Positions 37,866 to 48,472 of a stretch of DNA of 64,000 nucleotides are shown one piece after another. Both the position numbers and the translations under genes were made by a program. Origin of the DNA: Aphrophora alni (lineage: Eukaryota > Arthropoda > Insecta > Hemiptera > Aphrophoridae); contig OY740773.1 in the NCBI GenBank assembly GCA_963513935.1, positions 101,169,291-101,233,290 of the forward strand, given 5' to 3'. The notes below the pieces were generated by a model. The model saw only the letters and a program-made list of their open reading frames with translations. It was not told the origin of the DNA and made no database searches. The stretch's first letter is position 1, and each line of letters opens with the position of its first letter.

Positions 37866-39489
37866 TTAGATTTAAATTTAAGTTATTCTTAAAATTTGTA
37901 AAGCCTATAACTTCCTCCACAAATCACCTAATAGGGTTCCAAAATTTTAATTTCTGAAACAGCCGGAGAATGAAATAAGTGTGTCAAAAATCATTTTTAA
38001 AACCAGTGGTGTCAAGTTCCATCAAACACCACAGGTTCAATGGACACTACATGATCCCTGATAATACTTGAAACATTTTTTTTCCATTTAAAATATTTTA
38101 CCAAAGAATAATCGAATTTTAATGAGACTTTGGTACTATTCAATTGAAATAAATAATAGATTTCCATTTAACAAGAGTCAGCAGCCAATTAAATTCAATT
38201 ATTCTGTATAAATTGCAATAACGATAGAATATTGATTATATATGTTTGTTTTACTTATAAAGTGTTATTTTAGTGTCTCTCATATAGAAAGTATTGTCAC
38301 TTGACTATAAAATGTCTGTACGGTCACTGAATCTTGTATTCTTGATCCGAATATTTTCCCACATAGCAAAAGTTATGTGATGGATTAAAAAACCGATGTC
38401 GAGATATCTGTTTGTGATCCCCTGAGTCAAAAAAGTGATTTATAGAATAATGTCTGTCTACAATTTTAATCAAATTTTGGTACTTTAAAATATTTTTAGA
38501 TTTCACAATTTGGGCTAGTTGTCAAAAAGTCAAGTTACAAGTATTGCCTATAAATATTGTCATACAATATTGCTCAAATGAATGTTCTAAGGATCCAAAC
38601 AAATCATACTGATCACCATTGGTCCATAAAAACCGATTCGTGAGTTGTCGGTAAAAAATAATCAAAAAAAGAAAAAAATTGGCAACAACCACAAGAACAT
38701 ATTAAACAAAAAATAAAAACAGAAGAAAAATAAATAAAATCAGTCTACCTTAAACACAGAGTAATATTTTAAACTTGAGCCATAAACAGACCAACTAAAC
38801 TGAAAAGGAGAGAAAGCTGATATTGTGAATTGAGATAGAACCTAAACGCCTGACGCACACCTGTCTTTGTTTTTTTAAACTGAAACTAAAATGGCTGCCG
38901 TAAGTTTAAATTAAAACTAATGGTGAATTCCGATACTCAATAACTTAACTCTTAACAAAATAGCGGCCATTACCATTACCTTAGTCCGTCATTTTGTTTC
39001 TGGTCATTGTTAAAAAGTTCTGATTACGCCGTGTGGTTTTATTTACTTAGCAAAACTTGAATATCGACACGTATGAGTATTATGCGAGACTAAAACAGAG
39101 TGCTTCAAAATTAAGAAAATCTCGACTTTCCATCTTCAAACCAATTATTTCCGTACATCTTTCCCCCCACATAATCCATATCTGATCAATTCTAAAATAA
39201 TTAGTCTGTCTGAGAAAATATAAAAACAACAACATGACACGAGCATTCAAAATAAATATCTAAATTTAAAGATTACAGTTTGTAGGCCTAAACTAAACTA
39301 AACAAATTTCTATCTTTGTAATTTTGTAGTTTTCTATTTATTTATTGTTATAAGTTAGCACATCAAAGTGCAATATAAATTTAAAACAGAGAAGATGTGT
39401 ACAGATTGAAAACAAAAGTAAATAATCAATCATCTTTAATAATCATTCATATAGTAATGTTGTAAGTCCTTTTTCAAGTAGCTGTTGCG
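37866..39489. other. AT-rich spacer
   Basis: No gene is supported. Open frame 38324-38506 (-) is random-looking. Phrases with AATGGCTGCC (38890) and ATAGCGGCCATTACC (38972) resemble the ATGGCGGCC-type text in several repeats of this window but are too short to assign. Confidence 0.45.
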
Positions 39490-39960
39490 TGGACATTATG
39501 TGTTATTACGGGGTCCAGGAGTGTACAAGAAGTGAGAGAGATGGCGGCGTGAGTTATGGAAGGTCCAATTTTTGTTGACTTCAAACCTAAAAGTCAAACA
39601 ACAAATAGTGACAGCTACTGTGAGCTACTGCGTTTATTGAAGCCAAAAGTCAAATCCAAAGGACGCGGTAAACTTTCAAAAGGCGTGATTTTGCTTCAAG
39701 ATAACGCTCAACTCCATACGACAAAAAAACACTCTCCTGTGCTTTCAAAATCCTGGTTATCAGCTGTTGGACCACCCTCCATAGAGTCCAGACCTGGCTT
39801 CAAGCGATTTTCAACGTTTTGGCCTATTAAAAGAACAGTTGCGACGGAATCAGTTTGGATCTGATGAAGAGACCATTGAAGCTGTTCAAAATTTCCTAAA
39901 CGAGATCAAAAACCTTTTTCTAGGAAGGAATTAAAAGGTTAAAAGATGGACTAAGTACAA
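39490..39960 (+). pseudogene. Mariner-type transposase fragment, frameshifted
   Basis: The 102-codon plus frame (39556-39864) begins in the catalytic core with IFVDFKPKSQTTNSDSYCEL and reaches GVILLQDNAQLHT, the second catalytic aspartate block. A frameshift near 39760 moves the rest into another frame, which reads HPP, a stop, then SPDLASSDFQ, KEQLRRNQFGSDEETIEAVQ and RWTKYKEVGG, the usual mariner third-aspartate block and C-terminus. The N-terminal DNA-binding half is missing. This is a dead Tc1/mariner superfamily (mariner DDD-like) copy. Confidence 0.85.
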
Positions 39961-40959
39961 AGAAGTAGGAGGGGGAAAGTAATGGTACTATTATTTATGT
40001 AAGTACAATCACTTACCCTGATATATTTCAACTACATCTACGATTCCTCTCCGACTTCTTTTAGCTTTCTAAACGGACTCTCCTACTCAAGCCGTTCTAC
40101 ACGCATCTCCCCCCCCCCCAGTAACCTAGCGCTGTGACAACAAAATCTGTCCGCTTGATTGTTGTGAGCTTTTTATTATAGATATATAATTTTTATTCCC
40201 TTTTCCCATTATTTTATCAATCTAGGATCCTTGGCTGGGCCACAAAAACTACGTTAAAATCAGCCCAGTGGAACTTCATAAATAGGCGTTATTGCGGTTG
40301 TCGCCAAAAACCATTTCAAAAACCCCGTAAAAGTGCCCTTTTGTTAGGTCACGTTCTATTGTGGCTCAGGCCCTAAGCTCACCATGTCTATAGGTTAAGT
40401 GAGCGTTGAGGACTTCTTTAGATAACATATTTAGGTCCTGCTAAATTATAAGTAAAATGTCAACATTCGTATGTGAGGAAATACACCCTGCTTCCATCGT
40501 TCAGTCTAGTTATAAGAAAATCTAATTGTTAAAGTTTATAACTATTGGTTGTCACGTTTGTGTATAACTTTTACAAAAACACACAAATAAATTGGTAAAA
40601 TATCAAACTAAAACAGGATTTTGTTCGTTCAATAAATTAAAGTTCCTAACAAATTTAAATACAAAAATAATTTCCCGAATATTTGAAGATTAATATGTAT
40701 TTTTCCAAGTCCCACTTATAATAAGATTATTTCCAGTGTACAGCGATCTATAAATAGTTCAGAGAAATAAATAAATAAGCAATGAATGCAATTCATTTAA
40801 TCCCAGCACTGCATAGGACTGAGGGTATGCAGTTGCACATCTGTCGATACGTCTATTTTAGCACTTGGTGCAATGGCGATACACTGATGCAATTGTATTT
40901 TTATATACGCCATTTGAATGAGAATACAATCGAATATAACATTACTTGGAGAAAGAATT
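39961..40959. other. AT-rich spacer
   Basis: Contains a C-run (about 40110-40119) and an otherwise unremarkable AT-rich sequence. Open frame 40782-41063 (+) runs into the tandem repeat and has no motif. Confidence 0.45.
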
Positions 40960-42560
40960 TGGATCAATACTGTTCTGTAGCAAATAACTACCGTCACAAA
41001 ATAAATAACTTTTGCAAAAATAACTGTTCTGTTAAAAAAAAAAACTGTTCTATTATATCATAAATATGATGTTGATCAGTCGTAAACAATTATTCTATTA
41101 CAAGTAACTGTTTTGACAAAAGTGAGAGTTTTATCACAAATATTAATTCTGTCATAAACAAGAGATCTGTTAAAAATAATTGTTCTATCATAAATAGCTG
41201 TTTTCAGCCATTGTAACTGATTTCTCACAAATAATTATCTTTTCTGTTGCAAATATATATTACAAATAACTGTTCTGTTACAAATAAGTCCTCTTTCACT
41301 AATAACTATTATCATAAATAACCGGTTCAGTGACAAATAACTATTCCTTTGAAAAAAAAAAAGTTCTCCATACGTAAATCCACGTCATATAAAAGTATCC
41401 TCTGTAAGTACCTTTTCTATCTAATATTTTGTATTTTTAAGTATTCCCGAAAAGTAACTTTTCTAGTACAAATAATTTGTTTGTCAAAATATTTTATTCC
41501 CCATAAGTTACTATCTATCACAAATTAACTGTACTGTCACATAAAACTGTTCTGTCAAAATTAGTAGTCTATACACTAAAAGTTTGTTTTATCACAAATA
41601 ACTGTTCTGTCAAAATTAATATTCCCCAAAGTTACTTTCTTATCTGTGACAAATTTTTATTCACTATTTATTCAAATATTGCTCAAAAGTTATTTTTAAT
41701 TAACAAATAACTTTATCTGTCATAAATTTTTATTCATCAAAAGTTACTATTCTGCCACAAATAACTGTTCTGTCAAAATTATTATTCCCAAAAACTATCT
41801 GTTAATAACTTATTTATTACAAATTTTTATTCCCCATAAGTTACTATTCTATTATAAATTAACTGTTCCGTCACAAATAAGTGTTTTGTCATAAATAAAT
41901 ATTTCTCAAAAGTTATATTTCGAAAACAAATAACAAAAATATGTCATAAATTGTTATTCACCAAAAGTTACTATTATGTCACAATAACGGTATTGTCAAA
42001 ATGAATATTCTTAAAGTTATTTTTATTCCCTATAAGTTGTTATTCTATCACAAATTAACTGCACTGTCACAAATAACTGTTTTGTCACAAATTAATATTC
42101 CCCAAAAGTTACTTTTCTATAACATATAACTTATCTGTCACAAATTTGTATTCATTATAAGTTACTATTCTATCACAAATTAACTCTAACATCACAAATA
42201 ACTGTTTTGTCATAAATAAATATTTTTCAAAAGTTATTTTTCTAAAGGAAATAACATATGTGTCATAAATGTCTATACACCAAAAGGTACTATTACAATA
42301 TGTCACAAATAACTTTTTTGTCAAAATTAATATTCTCAAAAGTTATTTTTCTATCACAAATAACAATGTATTACAATTTTTTTTCACCAAAAGTTATTAT
42401 TCTCTCACAAATTAGCTGTTCTGTCAAAAATTAATATTTCCCAAAAATACTTTTCTATCTCATATAACTTTTGTGTCACAAAAAAACTGTTTTGTCACAC
42501 ATTGCTCAAATTAATTATTATGTCCTTTCTGTCCCAAATTATTATTCCCCAAAAGTAAGT
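40960..42560 (+). repeat. Degenerate tandem repeat built on ~20-bp ACAAATAACTGTTCTGTC-like units
   Basis: Short units such as ACAAATAACTGTTCTGTC, CACAAATTAACTG, and CAAAAGTTACTTTTCTATC follow one another for 1.6 kb. Longer composite cycles of roughly 100-150 bp (AATATTCCCCAAAAGTTAC, then CACAAATAACTT, then TCTGTCACAAATTTTTATTC, then a second AAAGTTACTATTCT half) become clear after about 41600. Units are strongly diverged. Open frames inside it are by-products. Confidence 0.8.
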
Positions 42561-43000
42561 TTTCCATCGGGAAATAATTCTTTTCAGAACATAAAGTGAT
42601 TAAACAGTTACAAGTTTTATTGTTAGGTAAAGTTCTCAGACAAGATGGCTATTCTCAATCCAACAATCTCTCCTTCCTCTCCCTCGAGCTTTGTCCCTCA
42701 CCGCATTATTCAACATGTTACCATCGGGACACTTATAGCGTGTCCTCAATATCCTAAGGGAACACGTGTTATCCTAAGGGATTTTTTTGGACACTGTTTT
42801 ATTCTCTCGGTGTACTGTGGATCGAACGAAATTATCAGAACAGCATTTTACTTGTATTGTAACTATTGGAAACGCTGACATGAGACTGTGAAATGGCCAT
42901 CGATCCTAACATTGGAGTAATTTAGTTCACGGCACCAATATTCAAAACTAACGTGTAAAACATTAAAATGAAAATAATAAACATGTAAAAATATTGCACA
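42561..43000. other. Spacer with recurrent GGACACTT motif
   Basis: A short less AT-rich stretch (42640-42760) includes GGACACTTATAGCGTGTCC, a 6-bp-arm hairpin related to text at 18.6 and 31.8 kb. The 77-codon open frame here has no recognised domain. Confidence 0.45.
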
Positions 43001-43580
43001 ATCTTTCTCACTCGCCCATCCCCATCAACAAAAACAAATTGTCACAAAATATCTAAGTTCAATAGTGAAAACAAACCATGGATGCCAACTTTTTAAAAAT
43101 ATTTATATATTTAAAGAGGGCCTAGAATCCTTTCGTCGTATTTGATTTAAAATGAGCTTCTAATGAAGACGATGAAGATTAATTTTTGTTTTCCAAATTA
43201 CTCCTGAATCGTAAATTTCTATTACTGGTTATTTTCCAACAGATTAGGTTATTTATATTCACATTTCACTAAAATACGAAAGAAATCGTATAGCATTACA
43301 TAAACCATTTTTTGGAGATATAGTTGCCTATACGATTTATTTAGGTAACTAGAGTTTTTTTTATCAAAATTTGATCAAAATCGTCGAAGCCGGTTTCGAG
43401 AAAATCATAACTTTTTGATCTTTTTATTTCTTATGGCAGCTACCCCTAAATTTCGAGTAATAAAAAAATGACACAATATCCCGATATATGACTAAAATAT
43501 GCCAAAGTTTTATTTAATTCAGTCCACATTTTGGGCTGCACAGACGAAAGTCGACCATAGTCAGAAGCCATGAAAAGTTA
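43001..43580 (+). repeat. Family B trace followed by dispersed repeat family C, copy 2
   Basis: ATTGCACAATCTTTCTCAC and AATTGTCACAAAATATC at 43000-43060 match family B. From 43360, AAATTTGATCAAAATCGTC, TTTCGAGAAAATCATAAC, ATGGCAGCTACC, GATATATGACTAAAATATGC and CCACATTTTGGGCTGCACAG follow family C order (compare 26690-27000 and 56240-56350). Confidence 0.5.
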
Positions 43581-44600
43581 AACTCATTTGTTAACTCGAT
43601 TTTTTTGCGATTAACAAACTTACACTATACTACATAATAGATAATGAAATATATTCATACCATTTCAAAATGGAAGATATTGAAAACAGTTTTCATGTAG
43701 TTGCGACCTAGCTTGGATTGTACTATCGTATTTTGTGAGATTGGCGTAATTATATTAAGTTCGAGTTCGGCAATCGAGCTGAGGTCTGCACATAAGCAAC
43801 ACAAATATATTGCACTAACTTCCTCTCACATGTCACTAAAACATTTTATTTATAACTAAGATTTCTCCTTTATGTTTCTTAGAGGATAAAGTTCGAGCTT
43901 TATCAACGATTTGCAAAATTTAAACAAATATATATTGAGAAGGTATTTATATATTTTAATACATCCTAAACGTGTTTTGTTTTGCCGTAAACTCGATCTA
44001 AACACTAGTTTAATTTGATTAAAATCTTTTAATAATAGCAGTAAAAGTTCATTTTACACATGCCAGCCCTCATTGAGTCACTTGTAGTGAGAACGAATGT
44101 AACAATGCAGAGGGACCCTAGCTGGATTTACAGCTGTGATGTATGGAGATAATCCTTGATCAGTTGGTGTAATTTTTTTTCGGCTGAATTTTTTGATCAG
44201 TATAAAAAAAAATGTATTCAGTTATTACAGAGGCTCTTTATAGCTCTGTAATATTATGTTTCGTTATCTAATATTTTTTTAAAAAATTAGCCTTGTTAAA
44301 TCGTTGCAAATTGTTGTTAATTGTATTTAACATAGTTACCATTGGTAACTTTTTACAGGGCCTTGTACTTTTAACATGTTATGTTGTTCTTTATTTATGA
44401 TTCTTAACTAGTTTTAGTCTTGTTAATGTTGTTCAACTTGTATGTTGTTTTTAGTTTTATTTGAAATTTTTTAATCTTGAGCTTATGTTTAATTTGGTGA
44501 AAACGAATTGCAACAATGGTTTTTCGCCTTAAAAAATGAATCCTAATCTTTTATCTTTTCTATTTTGTTTCTCTTGAACAATTCTTGTTCTCTTCCGAAC
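43581..44600. other. AT-rich spacer
   Basis: No gene, no clear repeat. Several CTTGTTAATGTTG-like phrases between 44280 and 44480 are only AT-rich low complexity. Confidence 0.45.
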
Positions 44601-44609
44601 CTGACACTA

Positions 44610-45195
44610 TTGGAGTATAAAGAGCAAGCGAATGACCTATTCTTCCTTTCTTCATAAGGAGACTATCACCGAAAAGGCCTTTAGTCCACCGATATGACGG
44701 GTTAATCTCATCTGACCAGTCATTTTCGACGGCTCCTAAACTATATTGAATTTATTAAGGCTTCCGCGGTCCACGGAAGGACAGGTAGGGGATTCCCCAA
44801 CGAAATAGGACCGATGGCCTAAGCGGCCATTACAGCGTGGCTAAAACATAGTAATATGAATAAATTAGGGGGATAACCCCCTAAAGGGGCTGTCCGACCT
44901 TGGGCCCAAAACGAACTAGCAGCGCATTTTGGTGGGATTTGATCAAACCAGATTAATTATCACTCTGAGGCGAAAACACATACTCCCTGGTCGAATTATA
45001 ACTGCGCTTCCCTAGTTCGGTGGTTCTCCGCAGCCTAGTCATGATGGTGGGGGTGATTCTTACCGTATCGAATTGCAAATAAGCAATTCGCCGGCAATAT
45101 CGAGTCTAGGCAATTTGACGCACCTCACTGTATTTCAGAAAGGAAACCCCACAAATTAAGGTTTCTAATCTCGTGATGAATTCGATACATCACAA
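44610..45195. other. GC-raised, palindrome-dense non-coding island
   Basis: This block departs sharply from its AT-rich surroundings and is crowded with perfect short inverted repeats: AAAGGCCTTT (44673), CTTCCG/CGGAAG (44761-44779), ATGGCC/GGCCAT (44814-44830), AGGGGG/CCCCCT (44867-44882), TTGGGCCCAA (44900), TTTGATCAAA (44938), CGAATTGC/GCAATTCG (45069-45090), GGAAACC/GGTTTC (45142-45165) and GTGATG/CATCAC (45173-45193). No open frame or known RNA was recognised. It may be a structured RNA locus or the untranslated end of a mobile element. Confidence 0.6.
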
Positions 45196-45884
45196 ACAAC
45201 AATAAAAACAAACTATTATTCCTCAAATGTAATTTTCAAATTTGGTATACTGTTTTGTGTCATTACATATCAACGAAATAAGTAATAAGTAGAGTATTTT
45301 TTTTTTTACAGATTTTTCCTGTATCAACATTATCAGAGAAATATACCAATATGTTTTGTTCTGTCTTTAGAGGCTACATATTACTCAAATTTTGACCCGA
45401 ATTTGAGAAAAATGTAATTTTAGTCTATGATTTAAGATATCGAAAAAATGTCTGGAAATATATTCAAAATATAATCGTATAATAGATTCAATAAAGATTG
45501 GTCCATTTGTTGGGTTGAAGAGCACTACACACACGATATACTATACTTATTATTAGTTTTATAACGAATGCTATATCCGTTTGGCCGAAACTGCGTACAG
45601 ACAAATGGTCAGTTTAAAGCTTTTTATCACTTCACACATAAATAATGTAGGCCTACATTGTATATTTCATTCAGGCGAAGGCAAAATTATAGATATGCAC
45701 ACAAAGCCCGATTTCAAAATGAGCAAAACTTGTAAATCATAAATTGAACTGTTTTTCATAACTAACCGTTGCATCCATGTGTCTACAACTAAAAGTAAGG
45801 GGGTTATCAAAAATTAGATATTGAGTGTTTGCATACATGTTCTAGGCACAGTAAAATAGAAGACGTATCCAGTATAGGGTAATT
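45196..45884. other. AT-rich spacer
   Basis: No gene recognised. GTAGGCCTAC at about 45648 is one of several AGGCCT palindromes scattered through the window. Confidence 0.45.
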
Positions 45885-46350
45885 GTGGTAATCGCAAATT
45901 AGACCTCCGCTTTTAGACAGATCTTCACGCTTCATGGCCTCAAGTGAATTTCAATATTCCGTACGGACAGACATCTGTCATTGTTGTAGTTGTAGTCTGG
46001 ACGTCACGAAAATTAAGATAAGAACATGAAATTTGTAATAAAGGACTACAGTGTGCTCTCATATTGAAATACAGACTAATTTAATTACAATTTCGAAATA
46101 TTGACAATGTAAAACAGTTTTTCATTAATATTTCGCGTATTGTTCAACTATATAGTACATTTGATTAGATACAATATTCCATATTTCAATTCTGCGTGTA
46201 ATGGTACCAACTTCACAGTTTTACAATGACAAATAGCGAAGTTATTGTCAGAAATGTAATATCGAGAAAGCTGACTTCCCAAGTAAAAGTAATACTTTGT
46301 ATAGTTATAAAATCCAGCAGAGCAGAGTCGCCAAGACGAGGGTAGCGAGT
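45885..46350 (-). repeat. Dispersed repeat family A, inverted copy
   Basis: On the minus strand it gives CTCTACTCGCTACCCTCGTC, CTCTGCTGGATTTTATAAC, TGACAATAACTTCGCTATTT, TTTCATGTTCTTATCTTAAT, ACAACTACAACAATGACAG and GAAGCGTGAAGATCTGTC in the same order as 27715-28205 and 29785-30250. Confidence 0.7.
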
Positions 46351-47699
46351 AGAGACTCCTTCATATATGTACAACTTCTATGAAAGCTTCGAGACCCACC
46401 AGTTTTCATGCCGAGACCGAAGAGAGTGTACTTTTTATTATACCAGGTGTAAAAGTTATTGCAGAAAATTTGCGAAAAGGTTCTATACTTCAAAACAGAA
46501 AGTTGCTTTTACAATACGCCCTATTTCACCTTGTTGTCTGTCTGTCTGTGTGTGTGTTTGTGTTACGTAATAAATAATATCTCAACAACCATATGAGCTA
46601 CAACTTTCCCATTTTGCAGTTATTTTAGAGTTATTAATCTCTAATTCTGTACTTTTTAAATGTTATGACTACAACCAATTCAAAATAGCGAACATTAAAA
46701 AAAATCAAAACCCAATAACTATACATTTGGAGAAATATGTTTTGAATTTTTGAAACGTTCACTATTTTGAAATGGTTGAAATAATATTGGAAAAAAATAC
46801 ACAGTTAGGTCTTAATAATTGCATAATCAAAAAGCTGCATCTCATATGGTATAATGGTAATAATGCATATTTTTTTATATGTTAGTTATTATGTAAAAAA
46901 AACACAGACAGACGGACAAAAAAGCGAGATGGCAAAGTGCACAGAACCATTTTCCAAATTTACGTAAAGAGTTTATTATCACCCGGTATACGAGGCCCAT
47001 TGGGCCTAGCTGACGTCAAAAAAGCAGTGATATAGACAATTATGAGGTTGAGAAAACCTTTGTAACAACTGTTTTAAACGAAGTTACCTTTAATGTATAA
47101 GATCCCTTGGTCTCCCGATACAATTTAACATTTCCTACAAATGACAAGAAACCAACTTTTGAACACTTACTGGTAATACTTTGTGCGTTGGGACTGGGTA
47201 CGTACCATGATGGCATCCATATACTTTACACTAAACTGGTTTCATTTAAATCTGTCGCACACCCAAACCTTTCATAATGCAATCAGTTCCAAATGATCCA
47301 ACAATGTTTTCCCCCCTTATCACTCTTAACGATCTACCGTTCTTGAAAACTTCTGCATGTTTACAAATTTAACCGATTAATTATCTGTAAGAGAGAGAGA
47401 ACCCTTTCATCAATTAGCGGAGGATCGATCAAAACATGGCTTCCAAAATGGCGTCTATTCTGACCTTATAAAAACTGGCCGTTGTGGAGAAAGGGCATCG
47501 CTTCACATTTGTAACAAAAAGCTGTCGCCCATCTCAGGCATGAGTTAGCATTTACAGTGCGGTTCCGTCAGTTTACAATTCTAATAGATGTTTCAAATAC
47601 ATAACATAACTCTTCCTCCCTAAAATAATACGATGTATACTTGACTGTCTATCAATGCACAAAAACAAATTACTTACATCCAGCGTAACAGAGATATAG
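46351..47699. other. AT-rich spacer with a short TGTC/TG microsatellite
   Basis: TGTCTGTCTGTCTG followed by TGTGTGTGT lies at about 46533-46562. Overlapping open frames here (46305-46577) carry no motif. The rest to 47.7 kb has no recognised feature, apart from a GAGAGAGAGA tract at 47390. Confidence 0.45.
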
Positions 47700-47965
47700 A
47701 CACGGTAACGAACTCGGACACAATGGGAAGTACAAAAATCGCCTAACGAAAATGCATCAAATTTTCGAAACTTCAGAACTCCAAAACAATTGGGTTTATC
47801 AAAGTATTACAAAGAATAAAAAGTCTTATAAATTATTTTAGGATCACCAAGTACCATAAAATATAACAATTCCATAAGAACATTTATAGTTACCCACCAT
47901 ATTGGTTAATGGCGACCATTTCTTAAGTTTGGAAAAAACGGATTTTTAATTATCATGAAAAAACA
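47700..47965 (+). repeat. Dispersed repeat family D, copy 3
   Basis: Landmarks AATTTTCGAAACTTCAG, GTTTATCAAAGTATTACAAA, AAAGTCTTATAA, ATTGGTTAATGGCGACC, AAGTTTGGAAAAAACG and TTTAATTATCATGAAAA follow the order seen at 34120-34380. Confidence 0.6.
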
Positions 47966-48472
47966 ATGAATGTTCTCCATCTAATAGAACTTCGCAATTT
48001 ATGATTTGTTAGTGTTCTAATTATTCTCTTCGGTTGTCTAAAAACTGAATTCACCCCGGAGGTAGTACCCCAAAGAATAGTTTAATATCTCAATACTGAT
48101 TCAACAATACCGTAGTAAACAATCTTACATCCATCTGAAGAAACACTGTTCTTAAAATGTGATAACGCAAATAAAAGTCATCTTGATTTTTGTTGAATAA
48201 AATCTATAAGCTAGTTCAAACTATTAAAACAGAACTATATATTTAATTTATTCACGTGTTTTAAATTTAAATTTCTAGCAAAAAATTGTACACTTTTAGT
48301 TTTTCAATATTTAGTTTTAAACCATCTAGAGTAAAATAAAATTCACTTTAATTAATAGTATCAGTGAGAGAAACAAATAAATCACTTACTATTTTGTTCT
48401 TTAAAATTACTGTTATATCATCAGCAAATAGAATAAGATCTTTACTTATTTATTTTAGTAGATCATTAATAT

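Noticed and set aside
42645..42878. 77-codon frame as a gene
   Set aside because: No domain, no supporting context, and it includes the recurrent GGACACTT phrase.
46305..46577. Three overlapping open frames (62-67 codons) as a small gene
   Set aside because: No motif, overlapping on both strands, and the region runs into family A and a TG microsatellite.
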